Below, in pieces: positions 5,452 to 5,525 of a stretch of 5,525 nucleotides of DNA. Numbering within the stretch: the first letter of the stretch is position 1; each line of letters begins with the position of its first letter. Below the pieces are notes generated by a model. It made no database searches. It worked only from the letters and a program-made list of their open reading frames with translations, and had not been told where the DNA came from. Source of the DNA: an uncultured Veillonella sp. (lineage in GTDB: Bacteria; Bacillota; Negativicutes; Veillonellales; Veillonellaceae); assembly GCA_900550455.1 (NCBI GenBank), contig URSE01000071.1, positions 1 to 5,525 on the forward strand, in the 5' to 3' direction. Position numbers and translations under genes: made by a program.

Positions 5452-5487
5452 AATCCGGCAGTTTACACAGACATTTTTATAGCCCAT
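5434..5487 (-). pseudogene. Small C-x2-C ORF truncated by the IS
   Basis: An ATG at 5485-5487, preceded nine bases upstream by GGGAG (5497-5501), opens MGYKNVCVNCRI. The reading frame meets the IS exactly at a codon boundary (5452/5451), continues for five IS-encoded codons (GAVTK) and stops at 5434. The start resembles N-termini I associate with small zinc-ribbon proteins (C-x2-C half site), but this is recollection and only 12 codons remain. Joining across the IS and counting the AAT repeat once, the frame continues FYRCEKRLFN and stops at 3521-3523. That would make a 22-residue product with a third cysteine. The original gene was therefore either a tiny peptide or a longer gene that lost sequence. 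Confidence 0.4.
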
Positions 5488-5489
5488 AG

Positions 5490-5525
5490 TTATTTACTCC
5501 CATACGGTTTATGTTGAAAGATTTC
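5490..5525 (-). CDS. Possible 3' end of an upstream gene (partial)
   Basis: From the window edge one minus-strand frame reads EIFQHKPYGSK and ends in TAA at 5490-5492, two bases before the ATG of the small C-x2-C ORF. Such close packing is typical of operon junctions and puts the ribosome site of the small ORF inside this frame. A second open frame, ending NNYGL and a stop at 5477-5479, cannot be excluded. There are too few residues to name a family. Confidence 0.3.
   Translation of the reverse strand, partial: EIFQHKPYGSK

Noticed and set aside
1..5525. CRISPR array, phage or defence system
   Set aside because: No spaced direct repeats, and all coding regions are accounted for by housekeeping genes, a regulator, an unknown small protein and one IS.

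Overview
The window looks like chromosomal DNA of a low-to-moderate GC bacterium of the Firmicutes/Negativicutes type. A Veillonella-like host is my best guess from the look of the PurA and DinB proteins and the purine-rich Shine-Dalgarno sites. That assignment is recognition from memory, not a search result. Every credible gene lies on the minus strand, so transcription runs from high to low coordinates.

Layout in the direction of transcription (right to left): at 5452-5525 is a chromosomal stub with the possible last codons of an unidentified gene, followed two bases later by a small C-x2-C ORF with a good ribosome binding site. That small ORF is cut after its 12th codon by a complete IS1182-family insertion sequence (3557-5451, 1895 bp). 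The IS has matching terminal inverted repeats, one intact 535-residue DDE transposase and several strong hairpins in its non-coding ends. Beyond the IS (3395-3556) is an AT-rich promoter region for purA, with an extended -10 and two palindromes. Then come purA (adenylosuccinate synthetase), a small ArsR-family repressor and dinB (DNA polymerase IV), closely packed and probably one operon. A 96-residue acidic protein of unknown function follows, then a hairpin, then a tRNA-Arg(CCU) gene with encoded CCA at the left edge.

How the parts relate: PurA makes AMP from IMP. The ArsR-type regulator may be a metal or thiol sensor and may control the transcript it sits on. DinB is an error-prone translesion polymerase. 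No pathway obviously links the three. The IS has separated purA from whatever lay upstream, and purA seems to have its own promoter on the near side of the insertion. The most interesting structure is in the IS: a near-perfect terminator hairpin sits where the transposase -35 element should be, and a consensus -10 lies so close to the ATG that the mRNA would be leaderless. I see no CRISPR array, phage gene or defence system here.
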